From Methylobacterium radiodurans (GTDB lineage Bacteria; Pseudomonadota; Alphaproteobacteria; Rhizobiales; Beijerinckiaceae), in NCBI RefSeq assembly GCF_003173735.1, contig NZ_CP029551.1:3620001-3684000 (forward strand): a DNA stretch of 64,000 bases. The letters run 5' to 3'. Shown here piece by piece: positions 43,703-52,495 of the stretch. Both the position numbers and the translations under genes were made by a program. Every line of letters begins with the position of its first letter. Within the stretch, counting starts at the first letter, position 1. Under the pieces are notes generated by a model. That model did not search any database. It was not told the origin of the DNA and saw only the letters and a list, made by a program, of their open reading frames with translations.

Positions 43703-44533
43703 ATGGACCTGAACACGATCGAGAGCGTGCTGACACCCGGCGTCCGGGAGGCCCTGCCGCCCTGGCGGACGGGCGACGCCTGGCTCGCGGGCGGGACTTG
43801 GCTGTTCTCCGAGCCGCAGCCGCATCTCGCCCGCCTCGTCGATCTCGCGGGGCTCGGCTGGGCGCCGCACGCGGTCACGGCGGAGGGCTTATCGATCGGG
43901 GCCACCTGCACCATCGCGGCGCTGGAGCGGCTCGACCTGCCCGCGGACTGGGCGGCGCGGCCGCTCGTCGGGCAGTGCTGCCGGGCGCTGCTCGGCTCGT
44001 TCAAGGTCTGGAACGCGGCGACCGTCGGCGGCAACCTCTGCCTCGCGCTGCCGGCCGGGCCGATGATCGCGCTCACCGCCGCCCTCGACGGCACCTGCCT
44101 GATCTGGACGCCGGAGGGGGGCGAGCGGCACCTGCCCGTGCTCGACCTCGTGCTGGGCCCTTGCGCGACGGCGCTCCACCCCGGCGAGGTGCTGCGCCGG
44201 ATCGACCTGCCGGCCGCCGCGCTCCGGCGCCGCGCCGCCTTCCGGCGCATCGCCCTGAGCCCGAACGGACGCTCGGGCGCTCTGCTGATCGGCACGCTGG
44301 ACGGGACGGGGGCCTTCGCCCTCACGGTAACGGCCGCGACCCGCCGGCCGCTGCAGGTCCGCTTCGCCACCGTGCCGGAGGCCGGGGCGCTGGAATCCGC
44401 GCTCGCGGCGATCCCGGACGACCTCTGGTACGACGACGTGCACGGCGCGCCCGCCTGGCGCCGCCACGTCACGGGGCTGCTCGCCGCGGAGATCCGCGGC
44501 GAACTCGCGAGCGAACCGGGGGAGGGGGCGTGA
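43703..44533 (+). CDS. Molybdenum hydroxylase FAD-binding subunit (XdhB/YgfM-like)
   Basis: 276 residues of the CoxM/XdhB FAD-binding family: [20 protein letters not shown] is a shortened A-G-G-T FAD motif, [17 protein letters not shown] the second, and [20 protein letters not shown] the T-V-G-G-N-L-x-x-A-x-P site. [20 protein letters not shown] is the end of the FAD domain. It passes electrons from the molybdenum subunit to NAD or a quinone. Its TGA overlaps the ATG of the next gene by one base. Confidence 0.92.
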   Translation: MDLNTIESVLTPGVREALPPWRTGDAWLAGGTWLFSEPQPHLARLVDLAGLGWAPHAVTAEGLSIGATCTIAALERLDLPADWAARPLVGQCCRALLGSFKVWNAATVGGNLCLALPAGPMIALTAALDGTCLIWTPEGGERHLPVLDLVLGPCATALHPGEVLRRIDLPAAALRRRAAFRRIALSPNGRSGALLIGTLDGTGAFALTVTAATRRPLQVRFATVPEAGALESALAAIPDDLWYDDVHGAPAWRRHVTGLLAAEIRGELASEPGEGA

Positions 44534-47292
44534 TGCGGCTCACGGTCAACGGGCAGGCGCAAGGCGCCGACGCCCGCCCCGGCCAGTGCCTGCGCACCTA
44601 TCTGCGCGGCCTCGGCTGGTACGGCGTCAAGAAGGGCTGCGACGCGGGCGATTGCGGCGCCTGCACGGTCCATCTCGATGGCGAGCCGGTCCATGCCTGC
44701 ATCACCCCGGCCTTCCGGGCGGCGGGGCGCAGGGTCACGACGATCGAGGGGCTCGCGGGCGCCTGCGCGCCGGGGGGGCCCGTCCCCGCCGACCTCCACC
44801 CGATGCAGGCGCGCTTCCTCGCCGCGCAAGCGTTCCAGTGCGGCTTCTGCACCCCCGGCCTGGTGATGACGGCCGCCGCCCTCGACCAGGGCCAGCGCCG
44901 GGATCCCGGCGCGGCGCTGAAGGGCAATCTCTGCCGCTGCACCGGCTACGGCGCGATCGCCGACGCGCTCGACGGGGTCTCGCGGGCCGAGGCCTACGAG
45001 CCCGGCGCCGATCCGGTCGGGCGCTGCCTGCCCGCACCCGCGGGTCCCGCCGTGGTGACGGGCCGGGCCGCCTACACGCTCGACCACGCGGTGCCGGGGC
45101 TCCTGCACATGAAGGTGCTGCGCTCCCCCCACGCCAGCGCCCGCATCCGCGCGATCGATGCGGCCGCCGCCCGCGCGCTGCCCGGCGTCGTCGCGGTGCT
45201 CACCCACGCGGACGCGCCCGACCGCGCGTTCTCGACCGCCCGCCACCACAACCCGCGGGACGACGCCGCCGACACCCGGGTGCTCGATCCCGTCATCCGG
45301 TTTATTGGCCAGCGCGTCGCCGCGGTGGTGGCGGAGACGGAGGCCGCGGCCGAGGCCGCCCTCGCGCTGATCACGGTCGATTACGAGATCCGCCCCGGCG
45401 TGCTCGACCCGGAGGCGGCGCTCGCCCCCGGCACGCCCCGCGTCCACGATCCGGCCGACCGCCCCGCCCCGGAGCCCGGCGCCGACGCGCCCCCGCTGCA
45501 CGGCCACCCGAACCTCGCGGCCGAGGCGCACGGGTCGATCGGCGACGTCGAGGCGGGCTTCGCGCAGGCCGACGCGGTGCACGAGGGCACCTACGTCTCG
45601 CAGCGGGTGCAGCACGCGCATCTGGAGACCCACGCGGCGATGGGCTGGCTCGACGCGGACGGGCGCCTCGTCATCCGCGCCTCGACCCAGGTCCCGTTCC
45701 TCACCCGGGACGCGCTCTGCGCCCTCTACGACCTGCCGCGCGAGCGGGTGCGGGTCGCCTGCGGCCGGGTCGGCGGGGGCTTCGGCGGCAAGCAGGAGAT
45801 GCTGACCGAGGATCTGGTCGCGCTGGCCGTGCTCAAGCTCGGGCGCCCCGTGGTCTGGGAACTCACCCGCGAGGAGCAGTTCGCGACGACCACCACCCGC
45901 CACCCGATGCGGGTGCGGGTGAAGCTCGGGGCGAAGGCGGACGGCACGCTGACGGCCATCGCGCTCGACGTGTGCGCCGAGACCGGCGCCTACGGCAACC
46001 ACGCGGGCGGCGTGCTCCACCACGGCTGCAACGAGGTGATCGCGGTCTACCGCTGCCCGAACAAGCGGGTGGACGGCACCAGCGTCTACACCAACACCGT
46101 GCCGGCCGGGGCCTTCCGCGGCTACGGGCTGAGCCAGACCATCTTCGCGATGGAATCGGCGATGGACGAGCTCGCCCGCACGCTCGGCATCGACCCGTTC
46201 GCGCTGCGCCGCCGCAACGCGGTGCGGCCGAGCGACCCGATGGTCTCGACGAGCCTGGAACCGCACGACGTGGAGTACGGCAGCTACGGCCTCGACCAGT
46301 GCCTGGACCTGGCCGAGGAGGCCCTGAGGGCCCTGCCGGCGGCCCGGCCCGAGCCCGGCTGGCGGGTGGGGCGGGGGATGGCGCTCGGCATGATCGACAC
46401 GATCCCGCCCCGGGGCCATCTCGCCGAGGCGCGGATCCGGCTCGACCCGGACGGCACCTACGCGCTCCGAGCCGGCACCGCCGAGTTCGGCAACGGCACC
46501 GCCACGGTCCACGCCCAGCTCGCGGCCGCGGCGCTCGGCACCGCGCCCGACCGGATCCGCCTGGAGGCGGGGGACACCGACGCGGTCGGCTTCGACACCG
46601 GCGCCTACGGCAGCACCGGCATCGTGGTCGCGGGCCAAGCGACCCACCGGGCCGCGACCGCGCTCGCCGAGGCTCTGCGCGGGGCCGCCGCCGCGCGGCT
46701 CGGGGCCGACCCGGAGGCCTGCCGGCCGGAGCGGGACGGCGTCGCGGGGCCGGGCGGGACCGTTCCGCTCGCCGCGCTCGCCGGCCTGGCGGCGGAGGGG
46801 TTCGCCACCGGCACGCCCCGCTCGGTCGCCTTCAACGTGCAGGCCTTCCGGGTCGCGGTGCACGAGCGAACGGGCGTGGTGCGCATCCTCGACAGCATCC
46901 ACGCGGCCGATGCTGGCCGAGTGATCAACCCGATGCAGTGCCGCGGCCAGGTCGAGGGCGGGGTGGCCCAGGCGATCGGCGCCGCGCTCTACGAGGACAT
47001 GCGCCTCGCGGACGGCGCGGTCGCGACGCGCAGCTTCCGCAACTACCACATCCCGGCCTTCGCGGACGTGCCGCGCACCCGGGTGCTGTTCGCCGAGACC
47101 CACGACGCGGTGGGCCCGCTCGGCGCCAAGTCGATGAGCGAGAGCCCGTTCAACCCGGTCGCGGCGGCGCTTGCCAGCGCGATCCGCGACGCCACCGGCC
47201 ACCGCCCGACCGCCACGCCCTTCGCCCCCGACCGGATCTTCTCGGGCGTGGCGGCGGCCTGCGCCGCACAGCCTGTCAGCAGCCCGTCATGA
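44533..47292 (+). CDS. Molybdenum hydroxylase, fused 2Fe-2S and molybdopterin subunit (XdhD/YgfN-like)
   Basis: 919 residues in one chain. Residues 1-155 are the small subunit, with cysteines [16 protein letters not shown]...C for the first cluster and CGFCTPG...CRC for the second. From about 175 is the molybdopterin domain: [52 protein letters not shown], and [12 protein letters not shown], whose Glu aligns with the catalytic glutamate. The single-chain design and the G-A-K-S-x-S-E end resemble E. coli XdhD (YgfN), though all eight cluster cysteines are kept here. A purine or related heterocycle hydroxylase is likely; the substrate is unproven. Confidence 0.92.
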   Translation: MRLTVNGQAQGADARPGQCLRTYLRGLGWYGVKKGCDAGDCGACTVHLDGEPVHACITPAFRAAGRRVTTIEGLAGACAPGGPVPADLHPMQARFLAAQAFQCGFCTPGLVMTAAALDQGQRRDPGAALKGNLCRCTGYGAIADALDGVSRAEAYEPGADPVGRCLPAPAGPAVVTGRAAYTLDHAVPGLLHMKVLRSPHASARIRAIDAAAARALPGVVAVLTHADAPDRAFSTARHHNPRDDAADTRVLDPVIRFIGQRVAAVVAETEAAAEAALALITVDYEIRPGVLDPEAALAPGTPRVHDPADRPAPEPGADAPPLHGHPNLAAEAHGSIGDVEAGFAQADAVHEGTYVSQRVQHAHLETHAAMGWLDADGRLVIRASTQVPFLTRDALCALYDLPRERVRVACGRVGGGFGGKQEMLTEDLVALAVLKLGRPVVWELTREEQFATTTTRHPMRVRVKLGAKADGTLTAIALDVCAETGAYGNHAGGVLHHGCNEVIAVYRCPNKRVDGTSVYTNTVPAGAFRGYGLSQTIFAMESAMDELARTLGIDPFALRRRNAVRPSDPMVSTSLEPHDVEYGSYGLDQCLDLAEEALRALPAARPEPGWRVGRGMALGMIDTIPPRGHLAEARIRLDPDGTYALRAGTAEFGNGTATVHAQLAAAALGTAPDRIRLEAGDTDAVGFDTGAYGSTGIVVAGQATHRAATALAEALRGAAAARLGADPEACRPERDGVAGPGGTVPLAALAGLAAEGFATGTPRSVAFNVQAFRVAVHERTGVVRILDSIHAADAGRVINPMQCRGQVEGGVAQAIGAALYEDMRLADGAVATRSFRNYHIPAFADVPRTRVLFAETHDAVGPLGAKSMSESPFNPVAAALASAIRDATGHRPTATPFAPDRIFSGVAAACAAQPVSSPS

Positions 47293-47302
47293 GCGACCTC
47301 GC

Positions 47303-48244
47303 ATGAGCCACACAGCCGCCGAACTCGACGGCGCCGTCCGGGAGATCGCCGAGGAGATGCGGGAGCGGCCCGACCGGGGCACGGTCGCCGACTACATCCC
47401 GGAACTCGCCACCGTCGATCCGCGCCGCTTCGGCCTCGTGGTGATCGACGCCGCCGGCCACGTCGCGGCAGGCGGCGACGCGGACATGCCCTTCTCGATC
47501 CAGAGCATCTCGAAGGTCTTCACCCTGACGCTGGCGCTGGGCATGGTCGGCGACCGGCTCTGGCGGCGGGTCGGGCGCGAGCCCTCGGGCAGCCCCTTCA
47601 ACTCGATCGTGCAGCTGGAGCGCGAGCGCGGCATCCCGCGCAACCCCTTCATCAACGCGGGCGCGATCGCGGTCACCGACGTGATCCTGTCCGGCCATCA
47701 GCCGCGGGAGGCGCTCGGCGAGATCCTGCGCTTCATGCAGTTCCTGGGGCAGGACGCCTCCATCGTCATCGACGAGGCGGTGGCGGCCTCCGAGCAGCGC
47801 ACGGGGTTCCGCAACACGGCGCTGGCGAACTACATGAAGTCCTTCGGCGTGCTTGACAATCCGGTGGTCTACACGCTCGGCGTCTACTTCCACCACTGCG
47901 CCATCGCGATGTCGTGCCGCCAGCTCGCCACCGCCGGGCGGTTCCTGGCCCATTCGGGGATGAACCCGGCCACCGGCCACTCGGTGGTCTCGCCGGAGCG
48001 GGCGCGCCGCATCAACGCGATCATGCTGACCTGCGGCCACTACGACGGCTCGGGCGAGTTCGCCTACCGGGTCGGCCTGCCCGGCAAGAGCGGCGTGGGG
48101 GGCGGCATCCTGGCGGTCGCCCCCGGCAAGGCCTCGATCGCGGTCTGGTCGCCGGGCCTCGACGCCGCCGGCAACTCGCATCTCGGCCGCATCGCGCTGG
48201 AGGCGCTCACCCGGCGCATGGGCTGGTCGATCTTCGGAGTGTGA
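47303..48244 (+). CDS. glsA: Glutaminase A
   Basis: 313 residues, the usual length of the bacterial glutaminase A family. [20 protein letters not shown] carries the S-x-x-K dyad (Ser68, Lys71); [15 protein letters not shown] and [14 protein letters not shown] form the substrate site; [20 protein letters not shown] and [20 protein letters not shown] follow. It hydrolyses glutamine to glutamate and ammonia. The ATG lies 11 bases after the hydroxylase stop, so the three genes are probably one unit. Confidence 0.96.
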   Translation: MSHTAAELDGAVREIAEEMRERPDRGTVADYIPELATVDPRRFGLVVIDAAGHVAAGGDADMPFSIQSISKVFTLTLALGMVGDRLWRRVGREPSGSPFNSIVQLERERGIPRNPFINAGAIAVTDVILSGHQPREALGEILRFMQFLGQDASIVIDEAVAASEQRTGFRNTALANYMKSFGVLDNPVVYTLGVYFHHCAIAMSCRQLATAGRFLAHSGMNPATGHSVVSPERARRINAIMLTCGHYDGSGEFAYRVGLPGKSGVGGGILAVAPGKASIAVWSPGLDAAGNSHLGRIALEALTRRMGWSIFGV

Positions 48245-48265
48245 GATCCGTGCAGGGTGTCCGCT

Positions 48266-48454
48266 TCAGCGCCCGCGCGGGAGGCGGTTGCGCTCGGCCT
48301 CCTCCTGGATCGCGGCCTCGTGGTACCAGCCGCTGCCGGCGGTGCAGATCTGCGGGGCGGCGGCGGGCGCCGCCGCGCGGGCGGCCTGGCCGGCGCGGCC
48401 CCCGACCGGGAACGTGTAGATCTTGGCGGTCGGGCGATGGAAATCGGTGTTCAT
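48266..48454 (-). CDS. DUF2735 domain-containing protein
   Basis: 62 residues starting MNTDFHRPTAKIYTFPVGGR, with the conserved end SGWYHEAAIQEEAERNR. These two blocks define DUF2735, a short Hyphomicrobiales family usually encoded next to glnII, as here. It is divergent from glnII and probably connected with nitrogen control. Function unknown. Confidence 0.9.
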   Translation of the reverse strand: MNTDFHRPTAKIYTFPVGGRAGQAARAAAPAAAPQICTAGSGWYHEAAIQEEAERNRLPRGR

Positions 48455-48912
48455 GGGGCTCGGCGCTCCCTCTATCCGCGATAGGGTCCCAACGCATCGG
48501 CGGCGCTGTCGATACGAAGATGCCCACTCTTTGCGCGTTCTGCACCCCAGAAATCACTGTTTGCCGGCAATTTGCGCAGCGTGCCTCTTGCGAAATCCAC
48601 TGACGCCTGATCGCCCACGATTCTAAAAACCACTGCCTCTTCGGTGTGCGATTTTGAGGGTCCCCTGGCACTGCACAGAAGGCAGGCATTGAGCCGGCGC
48701 AATGGAAGAATGCCGCGTCGGCGCGAGACAAGTCGCGGTCCTCCGGGCGGTTCCGTCACCGAGGCGCGTTTTTCGCCGCTTCCCGCGCCCGAGACCGCGG
48801 GATTGGCACGGCCTGTGCAAGAGGGGCCGCGAGCCGTCGCCGGCGCACAGGATCCGCGATCTCCAGGACTTTTACTCCAGGACTTTTGTCAGGGTTTGAC
48901 GAGAGAATCACG
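48455..48912. promoter_or_regulatory. Divergent regulatory region of DUF2735 and glnII
   Basis: 458 bases without a gene, A/T-richer than its surroundings. It holds the sigma-54 promoter (48804-48819) and two direct repeats of CTCCAGGACTTTT (48861-48873 and 48875-48887) in the leader just before the glnII start. NtrC sites (TGCACC-N5-GGTGCA) were looked for but not found in clear form. Confidence 0.6.
48804..48819 (+). promoter_or_regulatory. glnII: Sigma-54 (RpoN) promoter of glnII
   Basis: TGGCACG-GCCTG-TGCA matches the -24/-12 consensus TGGCACG-N4-TTGCA at all but one of the fixed positions. GG (48805-48806) and GC (48817-48818) are spaced correctly. Transcription would start near 48830, leaving a leader of about 80 bases. 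Confidence 0.85.
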
Positions 48913-49950
48913 ATGACGAAGTACAAGCTCGAATACATCTGGCTCGACGGCTACACGCCGGTTCCGAACCTGCGCGGCAAGACCCAGATCAAGGAATTTT
49001 CCGAGTTCCCGACCCTCGAGCAGCTGCCGATGTGGGGCTTCGACGGCTCCTCGACCAAGCAGGCCGAGGGCGGCTCCTCCGACTGCATGCTGAAGCCGAT
49101 CCGCCACTTCCCCGACCCGGCCCGCACCAACGGCGTGCTGGTGCTCTGCGAGGTGATGATGCCGGACGGCGTCACCCCGCACGAGTCGAACAAGCGCGCC
49201 ACCATCCTCGACGACGAGGGCGCCTGGTTCGGCTTCGAGCAGGAATACTTCTTCTACCAGAACGGCCGCCCGCTCGGCTTCCCCGAGAGCGGCTACCCGG
49301 CCCCGCAGGGCCCCTACTACACCGGCGTCGGCTACTCCAACGTCGGCTCGGTCGCCCGCCAGATCGTCGAGGAGCACCTCGACCTCTGCCTCGCCGCCGG
49401 CATCAACCACGAGGGCATCAACGCCGAGGTGGCCAAGGGCCAGTGGGAGTTCCAGATCTTCGGCAAGGGCTCCAAGCGGGCTGCCGACGAGATGTGGATG
49501 GCGCGCTACCTGATGCAGCGCCTCTGCGAGAAGTACGAGATCGACATCGAGTATCACTGCAAGCCGCTCGGCGACACCGACTGGAACGGCTCGGGCATGC
49601 ACTGCAACTTCTCGACCGCCTACATGCGTGAAGTCGGCGGCAAGGAGTATTTCGAGGCGCTCATGGCCGCCTTCGACAAGAACCTTCACGACCACATCGC
49701 CGTCTACGGCCCGGACAACGACAAGCGCCTGACCGGCAAGCACGAGACCGCGCCCTGGAACAAGTTCTCCTACGGTGTGGCCGATCGCGGCGCCTCGATC
49801 CGCGTGCCGCACTCCTTCGTGAAGAACGGCTACAAGGGCTATCTTGAGGATCGCCGCCCGAACTCGATGGGCGACCCCTACCAGATCGCCAGCCAGGTGC
49901 TGAAGACCATCTCCGAGGTTCCGACCGGCGCCGCCGCGGCCGCCGCCTGA
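48913..49950 (+). CDS. glnII: Glutamine synthetase type II
   Basis: 345 residues, the eukaryote-like GSII length. TKYKLEYIWLDGYTPVPNLR, MWGFDGSSTKQAEGGSSDCM, WFGFEQEYFFYQ (metal site), GINAEVAKGQWEFQIFGKGS and KRLTGKHETAPWNKFSYGVA, then GASIRVPHS, are all canonical. It makes glutamine from glutamate, ammonia and ATP. GSII accompanies GSI in many Hyphomicrobiales and is NtrC/RpoN controlled, which fits the promoter seen. The ATG at 48913 was preferred over one nine codons upstream because family members begin MTKYKLEY. Confidence 0.98.
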   Translation: MTKYKLEYIWLDGYTPVPNLRGKTQIKEFSEFPTLEQLPMWGFDGSSTKQAEGGSSDCMLKPIRHFPDPARTNGVLVLCEVMMPDGVTPHESNKRATILDDEGAWFGFEQEYFFYQNGRPLGFPESGYPAPQGPYYTGVGYSNVGSVARQIVEEHLDLCLAAGINHEGINAEVAKGQWEFQIFGKGSKRAADEMWMARYLMQRLCEKYEIDIEYHCKPLGDTDWNGSGMHCNFSTAYMREVGGKEYFEALMAAFDKNLHDHIAVYGPDNDKRLTGKHETAPWNKFSYGVADRGASIRVPHSFVKNGYKGYLEDRRPNSMGDPYQIASQVLKTISEVPTGAAAAAA

Positions 49951-49988
49951 TCCTCCGCGGCGCGGGACGCGCGCCGCACCATCGCCCG

Positions 49989-50022
49989 AGGGGCCGGCGA
50001 TCCGCGAGGGTCGCCGGCCCCT
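49989..50022 (+). terminator. glnII: Terminator of glnII
   Basis: AGGGGCCGGCGA (49989-50000) pairs perfectly with TCGCCGGCCCCT (50011-50022), a 12-bp stem with a 10-base loop, 39 bases after the stop and followed by CCTCGTTG. Confidence 0.85.
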
Positions 50023-50168
50023 CCTCGTTGCGGGCTTCGCACGCTTCGGCGCCGCGCAACCTGAGCACGAGGATTAAGCCTAATGAAGCATAAACGCCTC
50101 ACGGGCGCGTGACTTTGTTCCCAGGTCCGCCAAAACCTGAGATGGTCGAGGCATCGGGAGGGCAGGGC

Positions 50169-50465
50169 ATGATCGAGCGGCGGCGAAACGGGCGGAACCG
50201 GACCTTCCTGGGCGGTGCGATCACCTTCAACCATGGCCAGCAGACCCTGTCCTGCCGCGTGCGCAACCTCGGCACAGAGGGGGCCCGGCTCGACTTCAGC
50301 GGCGCCGTGCCGTTGCCGGAGGAACTCGACCTGTCGATCGAGTCGCGCCGGGAGCATCACCGTGCGCGGGTCGTCTGGCGGCGCGGCGACAGCCTGGGCG
50401 TGGCCTTCCTGCCGCGGGCCGCGAACCTGATCGATCTGGCGAGCGCGCGCCGCGCCCGGACCTGA
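50169..50465 (+). CDS. PilZ domain-containing protein
   Basis: 98 residues, a stand-alone PilZ domain. MIERRRNGRNRTFLGGAITF begins with the R-x(3)-R c-di-GMP motif (ERRRNGR), and CRVRNLGTEGARLDFSGAVP holds the second (D/N-x-S-x-x-G-like) block in altered form, N-L-G-T-E-G. LPEELDLSIESRREHHRARV then VWRRGDSLGVAFL complete the barrel. c-di-GMP binding is plausible. The ATG at 50169 has a GGAGGG site. Confidence 0.88.
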   Translation: MIERRRNGRNRTFLGGAITFNHGQQTLSCRVRNLGTEGARLDFSGAVPLPEELDLSIESRREHHRARVVWRRGDSLGVAFLPRAANLIDLASARRART

Positions 50466-50483
50466 CGGGCCGAGCCGCTCCGG

Positions 50484-50714
50484 CTACCGCCGGTGCTTCG
50501 CCCGTCGCATGCAGGCGTGGTAGATCTGCCGGCCGATCGCCTCGGGTTCGAGGCCGCGGGGATTGGGCGCCGAGAACACGCGGGCGCGGGCTTCCTGACG
50601 GCAGGCGGCATCCTGCGGGCCGCGGATCGGCGGCTCCGCGCGCGCGCCACCCGCGGCAAGCGCTGCCAACGCCATCCCCAAACAGGCCCCGATCGTCGCG
50701 CGCGTGTCGGTCAT
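50484..50714 (-). CDS. Small secreted protein, 76 residues
   Basis: MTDTRATIGACLGMALAALA is a signal peptide, cut near GARAE. The mature part has two cysteines (ACRQEAR and HACMRRAK) and an AIGRQIYHACM helix, likely one disulphide. No family is known. Convergent with the PilZ gene. Confidence 0.65.
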   Translation of the reverse strand: MTDTRATIGACLGMALAALAAGGARAEPPIRGPQDAACRQEARARVFSAPNPRGLEPEAIGRQIYHACMRRAKHRR

Positions 50715-50824
50715 CGTACGGATCCCCCTGCGGCCCGGTTCGGGGCCGCCCCACCCGAACAATAGCGCGGCCCGGCCGCGGAGGAAGCGGGACAGGACGC
50801 GGACGCTCGGCGGCCGCCGCCGCG

Positions 50825-51112
50825 TCAGGGCATCACCCACACGCAGCCGCCCGAGGGCTGCGCGAGGCACTCGTAGGGGGCGCCGCCCACCATCGCGCGG
50901 TGCTCGACCGCGCCGATCCCCTCGCGCGGGACGAGCCGGCAGCCGGGCCGGCCGGCGACGAGGGCCGCGGCGCGGGTCCGGTCCTCGCCCGCGCTCGCGG
51001 CAAGCTGGCGCAGGGCCACGAGGCTCTCGCAGACCGGGACGGTCGCGGCCGGAGCCTGCGCGGCGGCCGGCAGGGCGGCGAGCAGCAGAAGGGGACAGGG
51101 CAGGAAGCGCAT
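50825..51112 (-). CDS. Small secreted protein, 95 residues
   Basis: MRFLPCPLLLLAALPAAAQA is a signal peptide. The mature part has cysteines in VPVCESLVALRQLA, GRPGCRLV, PYECLAQP and SGGCVWVMP, enough for two disulphides. The pattern suits a periplasmic protein of unknown role. Same direction as the gene at 50484-50714, 110 bases upstream. Confidence 0.7.
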   Translation of the reverse strand: MRFLPCPLLLLAALPAAAQAPAATVPVCESLVALRQLAASAGEDRTRAAALVAGRPGCRLVPREGIGAVEHRAMVGGAPYECLAQPSGGCVWVMP

Positions 51113-51260
51113 CGCTCGGCTCCGCGCGGATCGGAGGCGGGGAGATGGGATGCGGCGGCCGCGCGCCAAGGGGTTCCGCCGGCACGCGGCCCCACCGACG
51201 GCGCGGACCGGTCCGGCGGATTGTGCCGAGATCCTCGCCGAGATCCTTGCCGACATGCAA

Positions 51261-51289
51261 ACGCCGTCCGTGCGGGGCACGGACGGCGT
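51261..51289 (-). terminator. Terminator downstream of the DUF6481 gene
   Basis: ACGCCGTCCGTGC (51261-51273) pairs perfectly with 51277-51289, a 13-bp stem with a three-base loop, followed on the minus strand by TTTGC. It lies 53 bases after the DUF6481 stop. Confidence 0.8.
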
Positions 51290-51342
51290 CGGTGGACGAT
51301 TGATGATCGGCCGGGGCGGCGGCCCGAATGGGCCGCGCCGTC

Positions 51343-51723
51343 TCAGCGCTTCACTTTCGCCTTGGCCTTGCGGGCGGCGTAGCGGGCGTCGCGAGCCGCC
51401 TTCTTGGCAGAGAGCTCGGCGGCCTTGCGCTCCTGCGTGGCGGCGAGTTCCGCCTGCTCGCGGGCGATCTGGGCGGCGAGTTCCGCCTCCTCGCGGGCGC
51501 GCTTCTCGGCCGCGGCCTTCAGCTCGGCGGCGACGCGGGCGGCCTCGCGCTCGCGGGTGCGCTCCTCGCGGGCGCGGGTGACCGCGGCACGGGCCTCGGC
51601 CTTGGCCCGGACCTCAGGGTCGTCGGCCGGGGGGCGGGCCTTGAACTTGGCCAGCAGGGCGGCCTTGGCATTGGCGGAATTCTGGCGGCGGTCGTCGAAG
51701 TTCCTGTAGTCGAATGCGCTCAT
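51343..51723 (-). CDS. DUF6481 family protein
   Basis: 126 residues. MSAFDYRNFDDRRQNSANAK is the conserved opening; the rest is a single long charged helix rich in Ala, Glu, Arg and Lys (AREERTREREAARVAAELKA, EELAAQIAREQAELAATQER-like) ending in a Lys/Arg-rich tail. This is the DUF6481 pattern, found in Methylobacterium and neighbours. The basic end suggests nucleic-acid contact; function unknown. Confidence 0.85.
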   Translation of the reverse strand: MSAFDYRNFDDRRQNSANAKAALLAKFKARPPADDPEVRAKAEARAAVTRAREERTREREAARVAAELKAAAEKRAREEAELAAQIAREQAELAATQERKAAELSAKKAARDARYAARKAKAKVKR

Positions 51724-52495
51724 CTGGCCTTTCTCGATCGATGTTCGATGCTCGTGCTCCCGTACGGTCCAGCCGGATCCGATGGGTCGGGCCGGACGAA
51801 GGGCGCGGTCCGCGAGCCGCAGGCTCGGGCCGTTCTCGGAGTGGGACGGACAGCCAATGACCGATGCGCCCCTTCAAGGCAACCGACGACGGACCCTGTA
51901 GGAGCCCATCCCGGTAACATTTGTCGTCCTTCCGACGAAAGTTTCTGCGACGGATGCCGAAATACCTCAGGCGTGCCGATAATCGCGGCGGTCAGAACCA
52001 CCGCTCCCGGGCGTCGGAGGACTGTCGATCGGCCCCGCACCGCGTCGGGCCGTCTCGTCTGGACGGTGCTTGAGGTAGGGCCTCGTACCCGATCCGGCAA
52101 GGCCGCGCAGCGCCGTCCGGCGCAGCCCAGCCATCCCCCCGCCGCGCGGGAGGCTCGCGGGAGGCTGTGGACAGCCCTGTGCAGATCCGGCCCGGCGGGC
52201 GAACCGGACGGCTCCCGGACGGCCTGCGGCGCCGCGTCAGAAGCCCTGAGGTTGCTGGTCCAGCCTCGTGCGGCTAGGCTCGGTCCCTCGCGGGTGGGGG
52301 GCCTGCCTCGGATCGGACGGGCGCTAGCCCTCCGGCGACCGGCCTCCCGGTCGCGGCGCGTCGGCGGTTCCGCTCGCTCCGGGTGCCCGCGTCGCGCCGG
52401 CACCTGAAGCGGGGGGCTTCAACCATGACGACCGCACTGGTGCGCCGACGCGGCCCGAACGCGACGGCGCGCAAAGCCTACGCCGCAGGGCGCGC
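51724..52495. other. Intergenic stretch before tamA, no supported gene
   Basis: About 770 bases. A segment near 51920-51955 has a small palindrome (TCGTC-CTTCC-GACGA) that could belong to a stress promoter of the DUF6481 gene, but no consensus fits firmly. The remainder shows no protein character and no RNA gene. Confidence 0.45.

Noticed and set aside
43411..47202. Very long open frame (over 1200 codons) on the minus strand opposite the molybdenum hydroxylase genes
   Set aside because: It is the antisense of two well-conserved genes; its composition is Arg/Gly/Ala with no motif. High G+C removes stop codons in shadow frames.
47289..47302. ATG at 47289 as an alternative glsA start
   Set aside because: It is out of frame with glsA and meets a stop within a few codons; the in-frame ATG is at 47303.
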